NCBI GenBank assembly: GCA_934569045.1
Contig: CAKTJX010000004.1
Coordinates: forward strand, 36,509 to 100,508
DNA from: an uncultured Oscillospiraceae bacterium
GTDB taxonomy: Bacteria; Bacillota; Clostridia; Oscillospirales; Oscillospiraceae
DNA: 64,000 nucleotides
Direction: 5' to 3'
Positions 1-7,304 of this stretch are shown here, piece after piece; position 1 is the first letter of the stretch, and each line of letters starts with the position of its first letter. The notes below the pieces were generated by a model. The model saw only the letters and a program-made list of their open reading frames with translations, had not been told where the DNA came from and searched no databases. A program made the position numbers and the translations under genes.

Positions 1-609
1 GGTGCCTACGGCCACGATGACCGGGTTTGTGCCTACGCGGAGCTGGAGCCCATGCTGACCCTGCCCACCCCCAAGCACACCGCCGTGTGCATTCTGGCCG
101 ACAAGGAAGAGATCGGTTCCGTGGGCATCAGCGGCATGCAGAGCCATGCCTTTGAGTATTTCATGGAGATTCTGTGCGATGGCCAGGGGGTCAAGCTGAG
201 CCATTGCTTCGCCAATTCCTTCTGCCTGTCCGCCGACGTATCCAACGCCTTTGACCCCAACTTCGCGGACACCTGCGACCGCCGGAACAACAGCGCCCTG
301 AACTACGGCGTTTCCATCTGCAAGTACACCGGCGCCCGGGGCAAGAGCGGCGCTTCCGATGCCTCTGCCGAGGCCATGCAGCACGTCCGCGCCACCCTGG
401 ACGGGGCCAACGTCAAGTGGCAGATTGCCACCCTGGGCAAGGTTGACCAGGGCGGCGGCGGCACGGTGGCGGCCTACATGGCCAACCGGAACATCGTCAC
501 GGTAGACGCGGGCGTGCCCGTACTGTGCATGCACGCCCCCATGGAGCTGGTCAGCAAGCTGGACTGCTACGAGACCATGAAGGCCTGCAAGGCGATTTAT
601 CTGGCGTAA
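1..609 (+). CDS. M18 family aminopeptidase, 3' part (5' end outside window)
   Basis: The frame is open from base 1, so the gene starts before the window; 202 C-terminal residues are visible. It matches the M18 aspartyl/leucyl aminopeptidase family, cytosolic metallopeptidases that remove N-terminal residues from peptides. Visible signatures are GAYGHDDRVCAY at the window edge, the metal-ligand motif DKEEIGS, DVSNAFDPNF, GKSGASDAS and a C-terminal MHAPMELVSKLD that fits the conserved metal-binding histidine. The 5' metal-binding half is not seen. The stop is followed within 10 nt by a strong terminator, so this is the last gene of its unit. Confidence 0.9.
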   Translation, partial: GAYGHDDRVCAYAELEPMLTLPTPKHTAVCILADKEEIGSVGISGMQSHAFEYFMEILCDGQGVKLSHCFANSFCLSADVSNAFDPNFADTCDRRNNSALNYGVSICKYTGARGKSGASDASAEAMQHVRATLDGANVKWQIATLGKVDQGGGGTVAAYMANRNIVTVDAGVPVLCMHAPMELVSKLDCYETMKACKAIYLA

Positions 610-615
610 GATTTG

Positions 616-660
616 AAAAACACGGCGCGAATCCGGTAGGGTTGCGCCGTGTTTTTCTTG
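616..660 (+). terminator. Intrinsic terminator after the M18 peptidase
   Basis: A 13-bp perfect stem (AAAAACACGGCGC pairing with GCGCCGTGTTTTT, 616-628 with 644-656) is followed by TTCTTG. It sits directly behind the stop codon at 609. Confidence 0.9.
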
Positions 661-986
661 TTCAGATGAGGACGGGACCCTGTCCACGTTTTAGCTGGGT
701 GCCTCCGGCGGGGAGCTTCTTGTCCCGCCGAGAAGCTCCGCAAGAATGCGGCTTAAGGAGCATTGAGGTGTTTGCTCCCGCTTTCCACAGCCATCCTCCT
801 TAAGAATTCTTCCGGCCCGCTTTTACGTCGGTTAGGTTAAATGTTTCAGCTGGGTAGGGACGAACGTATAACCCCGGAGGGAAACTCCTGCCTTCCCCTT
901 GGGGAAGGGGGACCGCCCGTGGCGGTGGATGAGGGCGGTACGCAGAACCGACGTGGAAAAACCCAAGGCGAATTCGTACCTGCCAC
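661..986. repeat. Gene-free stretch with structured, repeat-like sequence
   Basis: No credible gene is seen between the M18 terminator and the mazG promoter. Around 703-737 two stems are interleaved: CGGCGGG with CCCGCCG, and GAGCTTCT with AGAAGCTC. A CCGC/GCGG hairpin and a CTTAAGGAG/CTCCTTAAG inverted repeat follow, to about 803. At about 880-930 there is a CCTTCCCC/GGGGAAGG inverted repeat followed by a CCGCCCGTGGCGG stem and GGATGAGGG, the look of a widespread clostridial intergenic repeat. Short open frames here lack ribosome binding sites and coding character. Confidence 0.5.
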
Positions 987-1015
987 TTGCTTGCACTCCG
1001 GTTTTATGCTATACT
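987..1015 (+). promoter_or_regulatory. Sigma-A type promoter for the MazG-like gene
   Basis: TTGCTT (987-992), a 17-nt spacer and TATACT (1010-1015) lie about 40 nt upstream of the ATG at 1053. Confidence 0.65.
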
Positions 1016-1052
1016 TACCCTCAATTTAAACCCGAAATTTGCGGAGGACACC

Positions 1053-1379
1053 ATGGACGATTTTAGCGTAAAAGACATGCTTGCGATGCAGCAGGCCCTA
1101 CAGGAAAAATATAAAGACAAGTGGGAACCCATCGGCCCGGAGGCCGGAAAGCATAAGCTGCTGTGGATGCTTGGGGAAGTAGGAGAAGTTATTGACATTA
1201 TCAAGAAAAACGGGGACCAAAGGGCTGTTGAGGATGCGCCTGTCCGGCAGCATCTTGTGGAAGAAATGGCGGATGTGCTCATGTATTACAATGATGTTCT
1301 TCTTTGCTATGGAATCAGCGAGCAGGAACTGAAAGAGACATACGAGACCAAGTTTCAAAAGAACATGACCCGCTGGTAA
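1053..1379 (+). CDS. MazG-like nucleotide pyrophosphohydrolase
   Basis: This 108-residue protein looks like an all-alpha NTP pyrophosphohydrolase of the MazG/dUTPase superfamily, which hydrolyses (d)NTPs to the monophosphate and pyrophosphate. The Mg-binding pattern is visible as GEVGEVIDII around residues 42-51 and VEEMADVLMYYND around residues 70-82, giving the ExxE...ExxD arrangement. The ATG at 1053 is chosen because GCGGAGG lies just upstream; an open extension to 987 overlaps the promoter. It is a single gene with its own promoter. The true substrate cannot be read from sequence. Confidence 0.75.
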   Translation: MDDFSVKDMLAMQQALQEKYKDKWEPIGPEAGKHKLLWMLGEVGEVIDIIKKNGDQRAVEDAPVRQHLVEEMADVLMYYNDVLLCYGISEQELKETYETKFQKNMTRW

Positions 1380-1507
1380 ATTTCCCAATGCCAATTGGGT
1401 GAAAAAACACGCCCGCAACCCCCGGTTGACGGATTGCCACGCGGAAATGGTGGCGATGCAACCGAAGATTTTGCTACCATTTTCCAAAAAAGAAAGGAGT
1501 CTGGCAC

Positions 1508-1915
1508 ATGAACATGGCAGACAGAATACAATCCTTGCGGAAGGCAAAGGGATTTTCCCAAGAGGAGCTTGCGGACAAGATCGGGGTATCCAGGCAGGCT
1601 GTTTCCAAATGGGAAAGTGAGCAGAGCACACCCGATATCGAAAAAATTATAGTAATGAGTGACCTTTTTGAGGTCACAACAGACTATATCCTCAAAGGAA
1701 CAGAGCCAGCCAACGTGACGGGCAAAAGGGCAATCCAATCTCTGTATCTGGGCTTTGCGGTTACCTTCGGGACCATAGCGGGAATCTGGTCTTTTACAGC
1801 GGATCGGTTCAATATTGATGAATGCCTTTTGATCGTCATTGCCGGAGCTGTGATTGGGTGCGCGGTGGCGTTGATTGTTCGGGTAATGGCGGATTCCCAT
1901 TGTAAGAAAATGTGA
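1508..1915 (+). CDS. XRE-family transcriptional regulator with membrane tail
   Basis: The protein has 135 residues. Residues 4-60 form a Cro/CI helix-turn-helix: LRKAKGFSQEELADKIGVSR followed by QAVSKWESEQSTPDIEKI, the classic XRE signature. After residue 75 two hydrophobic stretches (LYLGFAVTFGTIAGIWSF and LLIVIAGAVIGCAVALIV) suggest two membrane helices, so it may be a membrane-anchored regulator. AAAGGAG is placed 8-10 nt before the ATG; the alternative start is the Met two codons later. Its target is unknown. The preceding 128 bases hold nothing recognisable. Confidence 0.85.
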   Translation: MNMADRIQSLRKAKGFSQEELADKIGVSRQAVSKWESEQSTPDIEKIIVMSDLFEVTTDYILKGTEPANVTGKRAIQSLYLGFAVTFGTIAGIWSFTADRFNIDECLLIVIAGAVIGCAVALIVRVMADSHCKKM

Positions 1916-1918
1916 TTC

Positions 1919-1947
1919 TTGACAAACAGGAAGAACTATGCTAAAAT
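1919..1947 (+). promoter_or_regulatory. Promoter of the queT leader
   Basis: TTGACA (1919-1924), a 17-nt spacer and TAAAAT (1942-1947) lie directly upstream of the riboswitch-like leader, so transcription should start near 1954. Confidence 0.75.
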
Positions 1948-1959
1948 CCCTTCATAATT

Positions 1960-2008
1960 TTATAGGACAGTTCGTAACCATCCTGTCGGTAAACAAAACT
2001 AGGATTCA
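1960..2008 (+). promoter_or_regulatory. Probable preQ1-I riboswitch upstream of queT
   Basis: The leader has stem GACAG/CTGTC enclosing the 12-nt loop TTCGTAACCATC, followed by the A-rich tail TAAACAAAACTAGGA. This matches the preQ1 class I layout: a short stem, a loop starting UUC and containing ACC, and a tail of the A(n)CUA(A/G) type that folds back as a pseudoknot. The gene downstream is a queuosine-precursor transporter, the expected target. The call rests on remembered consensus plus context. Confidence 0.7.
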
Positions 2009-2040
2009 AAGCGGGGGCTCTTGCTCTCTGCTTTCTTGAG

Positions 2041-2108
2041 GATGGGCGCTGAAAAGCGTCCATTTTGTTTTGCTGTGGGTGGAATTGTCCGCCCATTTTT
2101 TATTCTAA
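2041..2108 (+). terminator. Leader hairpins and terminator before queT
   Basis: A 9-bp hairpin ATGGGCGCT-gaaa-AGCGTCCAT is followed by GGGTGGA-attg-TCCGCCC and then ATTTTTTATT at about 2077-2104. The second hairpin plus U-run is a typical intrinsic terminator lying just before the queT ribosome binding site, so it is the likely expression platform. Confidence 0.65.
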
Positions 2109-2119
2109 GGAGTACCCCA

Positions 2120-2629
2120 ATGAAAAAAACACATTACATTACCCAGGCGGCGGTTATCGCCGCCCTCTACGCCGTGCTGACCCATTTGCAGAACCTCCTG
2201 CTGCCAGGCTCTACCACCTGGGCCATCCAGATGCGCGTTTCCGAGGCCATGATGGTCCTGGCCTTCTTCACCCCCGCCGCCATCCCCGGCCTGAGCCTGG
2301 GCTGCCTGGTGTTTAACCTGACCTATGCCGGAACCCTGCCTCTGGACCCGGTGGTGGGAACCCTGGCCACCTTCCTGGCTGCCGGCGGCATGTGGCTGAC
2401 CCGGAATGTCAAGCTGGGCAGGCTCCCGGTGCTGGGCCTTCTGATGCCTGCCGTTACCAACGCAGTGCTGGTGGGCTGGGAGCTGACGGTCTATATCGGC
2501 GGTGGCTTCGGCTTGAACGCGCTGTATGTGGCGCTGGGAGAGCTGGCCGTGGTTGCGGTGCTGGGGAGCCTGCTGTACACCGTCATTGCCCGCCGGAAGC
2601 TGGACAAGAAGGTTATGGCTGTGGGCTAA
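2120..2629 (+). CDS. queT: QueT-family queuosine precursor transporter
   Basis: The 169-residue protein is almost wholly hydrophobic with five to six membrane helices and matches the QueT family, ECF-type S components that import queuosine precursors such as preQ1 or preQ0. Family features are the N-terminal QAAVIAALYAVLTHL helix, MRVSEAMMVLAFFTPAAIPG and LGCLVFNLTYAGTLPLDPVVG. The ATG at 2120 follows AAGGAG with 6-nt spacing; the open frame upstream overlaps the leader terminator. The probable preQ1 riboswitch predicts repression when queuosine precursor is plentiful. It is monocistronic. Confidence 0.85.
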   Translation: MKKTHYITQAAVIAALYAVLTHLQNLLLPGSTTWAIQMRVSEAMMVLAFFTPAAIPGLSLGCLVFNLTYAGTLPLDPVVGTLATFLAAGGMWLTRNVKLGRLPVLGLLMPAVTNAVLVGWELTVYIGGGFGLNALYVALGELAVVAVLGSLLYTVIARRKLDKKVMAVG

Positions 2630-2637
2630 AATTTCTG

Positions 2638-2676
2638 ACAGGGGACGGCAGGAATGCCGTCTCCTGTTCCTTTTTA
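2638..2676 (+). terminator. Intrinsic terminator after queT
   Basis: The stem ACAGG..ACGGCA / TGCCGT..CCTGT is followed by TCCTTTTTAC, nine bases behind the queT stop. Confidence 0.85.
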
Positions 2677-2752
2677 CGGTATAAAAATATCGACTTGTCA
2701 AGATTCACATGGTTTTTTTGCAAAACTTCCAAATTCTGGTGTATCTGCTTCC

Positions 2753-2782
2753 TTGACGGGAGCTGTCGAAACGTGCTATAAT
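2753..2782 (+). promoter_or_regulatory. Promoter of the purine operon
   Basis: TTGACG (2753-2758), an 18-nt spacer and TATAAT (2777-2782) place the transcript start near 2789, just before the ZTP riboswitch. Confidence 0.85.
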
Positions 2783-2798
2783 CAAGCTATCCAATGAG

Positions 2799-2872
2799 AA
2801 CCCTTATGACTGACGGATCAGTGGAGCACCACATGGAGTAAGGGAAGATTTTTTTGCCGACCGTCTGGGCTT
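2799..2872 (+). promoter_or_regulatory. ZTP (pfl) riboswitch of the purine operon
   Basis: The sequence fits the pfl/ZTP aptamer: outer stem CCCTTA/TAAGGG, the core ACTGACGGATCAGTGG then AGCACCACATGGAG, a U-rich linker, and the invariant 3' element CCGACCGTCTGGGC that forms the pseudoknot. ZTP riboswitches sense ZMP/ZTP, the AICAR nucleotides that build up when 10-formyltetrahydrofolate is short, and switch on purine and folate genes. The operon encodes two formyl-THF-dependent enzymes. Confidence 0.88.
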
Positions 2873-2921
2873 GCTTGCGTTCCTGAGAAGAGGAGGGTAA
2901 GTGGGCCCTTTTGCGTTTTTT
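2867..2921 (+). terminator. Riboswitch-controlled terminator before purE
   Basis: Bases 2867-2884 pair with 2891-2908 across the loop GAGAAG, giving an almost continuous stem of about 18 pairs (many G-U). TTTTGCGTTTTTT follows. The 5' arm begins with the GGGC of the aptamer's CTGGGC, so ligand binding and termination are mutually exclusive. The purE AAGGAGG follows at once. Confidence 0.8.
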
Positions 2922-2933
2922 AAGGAGGTTATT

Positions 2934-3431
2934 ATGAAAAAAGTTGGAATTATCATGGGAAGTGACAGTGATCTGCCGATTCTGCGCAAATCCATGGACA
3001 CCCTGAGCGAGCTGGGGATTCCCTTCCAGTGCCACATTTTTTCTGCCCACCGCACCCCTGTGGAAGCCCGGGACTTCGCGGTTTCTGCCCGGGCGGAGGG
3101 CTACGGCGTGCTGATCGCCGCGGCGGGCATGGCAGCCCATCTGGCCGGGGCCATTGCGGCCAATACCACCCTCCCCGTCATCGGCATTCCCTGTAAGGGC
3201 GGCGCCCTGGACGGCCTGGATGCCCTGCTCTCCACGGTGCAGATGCCCTCCGGCATCCCCGTTGCCACGGTGGCGCTCAACGGCGGTGTCAACGCGGCGC
3301 TGCTGGCGGCCCAGATTCTGGCGGTCTCCGATGAGGGCTTGGCGGCCAAGCTGGATGCCCGGCGGGCAGAGGATGCCAAAAAGGTTCTGAGCAAGGACAC
3401 GGCTCTGCAGCAAGAGCTGAACAAAGCGTAA
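2934..3431 (+). CDS. purE: N5-carboxyaminoimidazole ribonucleotide mutase
   Basis: PurE converts N5-CAIR to CAIR in de novo purine synthesis (class I) or carboxylates AIR directly (class II). The 165-residue length fits the family. Motifs are [16 protein letters not shown] near the N-terminus, SAHRTP at about residue 40 and [17 protein letters not shown]. No purK is visible nearby, so class I with purK elsewhere or a class II enzyme both remain possible. AAGGAGG lies 7 nt before the ATG. It is the first gene behind the ZTP riboswitch; the purF-like gene follows after 11 nt. Confidence 0.95.
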   Translation: MKKVGIIMGSDSDLPILRKSMDTLSELGIPFQCHIFSAHRTPVEARDFAVSARAEGYGVLIAAAGMAAHLAGAIAANTTLPVIGIPCKGGALDGLDALLSTVQMPSGIPVATVALNGGVNAALLAAQILAVSDEGLAAKLDARRAEDAKKVLSKDTALQQELNKA

Positions 3432-3442
3432 GGAGGACGACT

Positions 3443-4867
3443 ATGGGCGGTTTCTTCGGCGCGGTCTCCAAGCGAGACTGCATTCTGGATGTTTTCTTCG
3501 GCACCGATTATCACTCCCACCTGGGCACCCGGCGGGGCGGCATGGCAGCCTATGACCCGGCGATGGGCTTGCAGCGCGAAATCCACAATATTGAAAATTC
3601 TCCCTTCCGTACCAAGTTTGACGGCATTCTGAACGAGATGAAGGGCACCAGCGCCATCGGCTGTATCTCCGATACGGACCCGCAGCCCCTGCTGATCCGC
3701 TCCGAGCTGGGCACCTACGCCATCTGCACCATCGGCATCATCAACAACGCGGAGACCCTGCTGCGGCAGTACCTCTCCTTCAGCGGCGGCCACTTTGAGG
3801 CCATGTCCGGCGGCAAGGTCAACTCCAATGAGCTGATTTCCGCAATGATCGATCAGAAGAGCTCCTTTGCGGAAGGGATTCGTTTTGCCCAGGACATGAT
3901 TGAGGGCACGGCCTCCATTCTGATCCTGAAGGATGACGGCCACCTGATCGCCGCCCGGGACAAGCTGGGCAGACTCCCCATTATTCTGGAAAAGAACGAG
4001 GACGGCTTCTGCGTCACCTTTGAGGATTACGCGGGCGAAAAGCTGGGCTACAGCTTCTGCCGGGAGCTGGGCCCCGGAGAGATCGTGGAGCTGACGGCGG
4101 AGGGGGAGACCGTGCTGGCGGAGCCCCGGAAGAAGAAAAAGATCTGCGCCTTCCTCTGGTCCTACTATGGCTACCCCACCTCCTGCTATGAGGGCAAAAA
4201 CGTGGAGGTCATGCGCTACCGCAATGGCCGGATTATGGCCAAGGCGGACAAGGAAAACGGCATCGCCCAGGACATTGACTATGTGGGCGGTGTGCCGGAT
4301 TCCGGTACGCCCCACGCCATCGGCTACGCCAACGAAAGCGGCGTGCCCTTCGCCCGGCCCTTTATCAAGTACACCCCCACCTGGCCCCGGAGCTTCATGC
4401 CCTCCAACCAGAGCGAGCGGAACATGGTTGCCAAGATGAAGCAGATTCCGGTGGACGAGCTGATCCGGGACAAGAAGCTGCTGTTTGTGGACGATTCCAT
4501 CGTTCGGGGCACCCAGCTGCGGGAGACGGTGGATTTCCTCTATGAGCACGGGGCCAAGGATGTGCACATCCGCTCCGCCTGCCCGCCCATCCTGTACGCC
4601 TGCAAATACCTGAATTTCTCCCGCTCCAATTCGGAGAACGAGCTCATCGCCCGCTCCACCATCCTGGACCTGGAGGGGGAGGAAGGCTTCAACCACCTGG
4701 ACGAATACATGGACGGCACCACCGAGCGTGGCAGGAAGCTGCGCCAGACCATCTGCGAGAAGCTCCACTTCTCCACCCTGGAATACCAGACCCTGGACGG
4801 CATCCTGGAGGCCATCGGCCTGCCGGAGTGCGACGTGTGCACCTACTGCTGGAACGGCAAAGAGTAA
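3443..4867 (+). CDS. PurF-like amidophosphoribosyltransferase lacking the N-terminal Cys
   Basis: PurF makes phosphoribosylamine from PRPP and glutamine-derived ammonia. This 474-residue protein keeps the phosphoribosyltransferase half, including the PRPP loop [13 protein letters not shown] at about residues 349-361. It also keeps cysteines that could bind the B. subtilis-type 4Fe-4S cluster ([16 protein letters not shown] and a C-terminal CDVCTYC). The Ntn-hydrolase half starts [13 protein letters not shown], so the residue after Met is Gly instead of the catalytic Cys; the first Cys is residue 13. The usual HNGNL motif reads IGIINNAE. The start is secure: AGGAGG lies 6 nt before the ATG and the purE stop 11 nt upstream. 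It may be ammonia-dependent or need a partner glutaminase. It belongs to a known divergent subfamily rather than being a local mutant. Confidence 0.82.
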   Translation: MGGFFGAVSKRDCILDVFFGTDYHSHLGTRRGGMAAYDPAMGLQREIHNIENSPFRTKFDGILNEMKGTSAIGCISDTDPQPLLIRSELGTYAICTIGIINNAETLLRQYLSFSGGHFEAMSGGKVNSNELISAMIDQKSSFAEGIRFAQDMIEGTASILILKDDGHLIAARDKLGRLPIILEKNEDGFCVTFEDYAGEKLGYSFCRELGPGEIVELTAEGETVLAEPRKKKKICAFLWSYYGYPTSCYEGKNVEVMRYRNGRIMAKADKENGIAQDIDYVGGVPDSGTPHAIGYANESGVPFARPFIKYTPTWPRSFMPSNQSERNMVAKMKQIPVDELIRDKKLLFVDDSIVRGTQLRETVDFLYEHGAKDVHIRSACPPILYACKYLNFSRSNSENELIARSTILDLEGEEGFNHLDEYMDGTTERGRKLRQTICEKLHFSTLEYQTLDGILEAIGLPECDVCTYCWNGKE

Positions 4868-4918
4868 ATAAAATAATCCGAACGCCCATCAATCCGAAAA
4901 AACAAAGGAGATTGCTTT

Positions 4919-5968
4919 ATGGATCACAAGAATTCTCAGTCTGCCAGCTACGCCGCCGCCGGTGTAGACATTACCGCCGGCTACAAGGCCGTGGAGCTCA
5001 TGAAAAAGCACGTTGCCCGGACCCGGAATGCGGGCTGCCTGGACGATGTGGGCGGCTTCGGCGGCTGCTTCGGCCTGCCGGTGGCCGGAATGGAGGAGCC
5101 GGTGCTGGTGTCCGGCACCGATGGCGTAGGCACCAAACTGCGCATTGCCCAGCTGCTTGATAAGCACGATACCATCGGCATCGACTGCGTGGCCATGTGT
5201 GTCAACGATGTGATCTGCTGCGGCGCGAAGCCCCTGTTCTTCCTGGATTATATCGCCTGCGGCAAGAATGTGCCGGAACGGATCGCGGAGATCGTGGGCG
5301 GCGTGGCCGAGGGCTGCGTCCAGTCCGGCTCCGCCCTGATCGGCGGCGAGACCGCAGAGCATCCCGGCATGATGCCGGTGGATGACTACGATCTGGCAGG
5401 TTTCAGTGTGGGCATCGTGGACAAAAAGAAGATCATTGACAATACCCGTATGCGCGCCGGGGATGTGGTCATTGCCCTGGCCTCCACCGGTGTGCACTCC
5501 AACGGCTTCAGCCTGGTGCGCAAGGTCTTTGATGTGGAGCATAACGAGCATCTGAAGGAGCCCTGCGAGGCTCTGGGCGGCGCGTCCGTTCTGGAGACCC
5601 TGCTGACCCCCACGAAGATCTATGTCAAGAGCATCCTGGCCCTGCTGGAGCAGGTGGATGTAAAGGGCATCAGCCACATCACCGGCGGCGGCTTCTATGA
5701 GAATATCCCCCGCAGCATCCCGGACGGCCTGTGTGCGAAGATTTCTAAGGCGGATGTGCGGGTGCTGCCCATCTTCAAGCTGATTGCCGAAACCGGAAAC
5801 ATCCCGGAGCGGGATATGTTCAATACCTTTAATATGGGCGTGGGCATGAGCGTGGTGGTCCCCGCGGACCAGGCGGAAACCGCCTTGAAGATTCTGACGG
5901 ACCACGGCGAGACCGCCTATACCATCGGTGAAATCGTGGAGAACGAGGAAAAGGTGATTTTGGAATGA
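4919..5968 (+). CDS. purM: Phosphoribosylformylglycinamidine cyclo-ligase (AIR synthetase)
   Basis: PurM closes the imidazole ring, turning FGAM plus ATP into AIR. The 349-residue length is typical. Motifs are [40 protein letters not shown] and [14 protein letters not shown], covering the ATP-binding and dimer regions. AAGGAG precedes the ATG. A 51-nt gap separates it from the purF-like gene, and its end overlaps purN by 4 nt (ATGA), indicating translational coupling. Confidence 0.95.
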   Translation: MDHKNSQSASYAAAGVDITAGYKAVELMKKHVARTRNAGCLDDVGGFGGCFGLPVAGMEEPVLVSGTDGVGTKLRIAQLLDKHDTIGIDCVAMCVNDVICCGAKPLFFLDYIACGKNVPERIAEIVGGVAEGCVQSGSALIGGETAEHPGMMPVDDYDLAGFSVGIVDKKKIIDNTRMRAGDVVIALASTGVHSNGFSLVRKVFDVEHNEHLKEPCEALGGASVLETLLTPTKIYVKSILALLEQVDVKGISHITGGGFYENIPRSIPDGLCAKISKADVRVLPIFKLIAETGNIPERDMFNTFNMGVGMSVVVPADQAETALKILTDHGETAYTIGEIVENEEKVILE

Positions 5969-6573
5969 AAACCAAGATCGCGGTGCTGGTCTCCGGCGGC
6001 GGAACAAATTTACAGGCCCTGATGGATGCCCAGCAGGCGGGGAAGCTTTGCAGTGGAGAAATTGCCCTGGTGGTTTCCAACAATGCCTCTGCTTTTGCTC
6101 TGGAGCGGGCGAAAAAGGCGGGCATCCCCACAAGAATTCTGCTGAAAAAGGAGCTGGGGGGCCAGGCTGGCTTTGAGGCGGCCCTGGAGCAGACCCTGGC
6201 GGAATTCGGCATCCAGGTCATCATCCTGGCGGGCTTTATGAGCATCCTGTCCGGCGATTTTACGGACAAATACCCCAGACGCATTTTGAATGTCCACCCG
6301 TCCCTGATTCCCGCTTTCTGCGGCGCTGGCTTCTATGGGCTGAAAGTCCATGAGGCGGCCCTGGAATACGGCGTTAAGGTCACGGGGGCCACGGTTCACT
6401 TTGTCAATCAGATTCCCGATGGCGGGGAGATCATTGCCCAGAAGGCGGTGGATATCCTGCCCGGGGATACGCCGGAGCGGCTGCAGCGCCGGGTGATGGA
6501 GCAGGCGGAATGGATTCTGCTCCCCCGGGCCGCGGAGCAGCTCTGCGCCGCCATCCAGAATTCGGAGGAGTAA
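5965..6573 (+). CDS. purN: Phosphoribosylglycinamide formyltransferase
   Basis: PurN transfers a formyl group from 10-formyl-THF to GAR. The 202-residue protein has the N-terminal [17 protein letters not shown] loop and the catalytic [20 protein letters not shown] stretch, which carries the conserved Asn and His, with the essential Asp expected in the [10 protein letters not shown] stretch. The start overlaps the purM stop as ATGA. It is one of two folate-dependent steps of this operon, consistent with control by a ZTP riboswitch. Confidence 0.95.
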   Translation: MKTKIAVLVSGGGTNLQALMDAQQAGKLCSGEIALVVSNNASAFALERAKKAGIPTRILLKKELGGQAGFEAALEQTLAEFGIQVIILAGFMSILSGDFTDKYPRRILNVHPSLIPAFCGAGFYGLKVHEAALEYGVKVTGATVHFVNQIPDGGEIIAQKAVDILPGDTPERLQRRVMEQAEWILLPRAAEQLCAAIQNSEE

Positions 6574-6577
6574 GGAT

Positions 6578-7291
6578 ATGAACGTTTACGAGGTTGGAAC
6601 CATGGAGGAAAAGCTGTCCTCCAACCGTTACCCCGGCCGGGGCATTGTCCTGGGCCTGACACCGGACGGAAAGCAGTCTGTGACGGCCTATTTTATCATG
6701 GGCCGCAGCGTCAACAGCCGCAACCGCATCTTCGCCCTGGAGCCTGACGGCATCCGCACGGAGGCCTATGACCCCAGCAAGATGGAGGACCCCAGCCTGA
6801 TCATCTATCACCCTGTCCGCCAGCTGGGCCGGGCCCTGATCGTCACCAACGGCGACCAGACCGACACCATCCGGGAATTCCTGGAGAAGGGAAAGACCAT
6901 GGAGGAAGCCCTGCGGACCCGGAAATTTGAGCACGACGGCCCCAACTGGACCCCCCGCATCTCCGGCCTGTTGAGCCCTGACGGCAGCTACAAGCTGTCT
7001 ATCCTGAAGGCCTCCGACCCGGAGGGGAAGGGCTGCAACCGCTATACCTTTGATTATGACCCCATCCCCGGCCTGGGCCATTTCCTGCATACCTATGTCT
7101 GTGATGGCAGCCCCGTGATCCCCACCTTCCAGGGGGAGCCGGAGCGGGTGGAGGTTCCCCAGGACATGGATGCCTTTGTGGATACCCTGTGGAAAAACCT
7201 GAATGCGGACAACAAGATTTCCTTGTTCGTCCGTTATACGGACCTGGAAACCGGCGAATTCCGGCAGAAGGTCATCAACCGCTACGAATAA
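6578..7291 (+). CDS. IMP cyclohydrolase, PurO-like stand-alone enzyme
   Basis: The 237-residue protein matches the stand-alone IMP cyclohydrolase family (PF07826 type), which performs the last step, FAICAR to IMP. Recognisable stretches are the N-terminal SSNRYPGRGIVLGLTPDGK, AYFIMGRSVNSRNRIF, DPSLIIYHPVR, VTNGDQTDTI and NWTPRISG. It replaces the N-terminal domain of bifunctional PurH, and the next gene supplies the other activity. It lies 4 nt after purN with AAGGA upstream of the ATG. The family is known from archaea and many clostridia. Confidence 0.85.
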   Translation: MNVYEVGTMEEKLSSNRYPGRGIVLGLTPDGKQSVTAYFIMGRSVNSRNRIFALEPDGIRTEAYDPSKMEDPSLIIYHPVRQLGRALIVTNGDQTDTIREFLEKGKTMEEALRTRKFEHDGPNWTPRISGLLSPDGSYKLSILKASDPEGKGCNRYTFDYDPIPGLGHFLHTYVCDGSPVIPTFQGEPERVEVPQDMDAFVDTLWKNLNADNKISLFVRYTDLETGEFRQKVINRYE

Positions 7292-7304
7292 GGGGAGGAA
7301 CACC

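Noticed and set aside
841..1029. Small open frame before the MazG-like gene
   Set aside because: It covers an intergenic repeat and the promoter, and lacks a ribosome binding site.
3101..4768. Minus-strand open frame of 555 codons across purE/purF
   Set aside because: Antisense shadow of two well-supported genes, with low-complexity composition.
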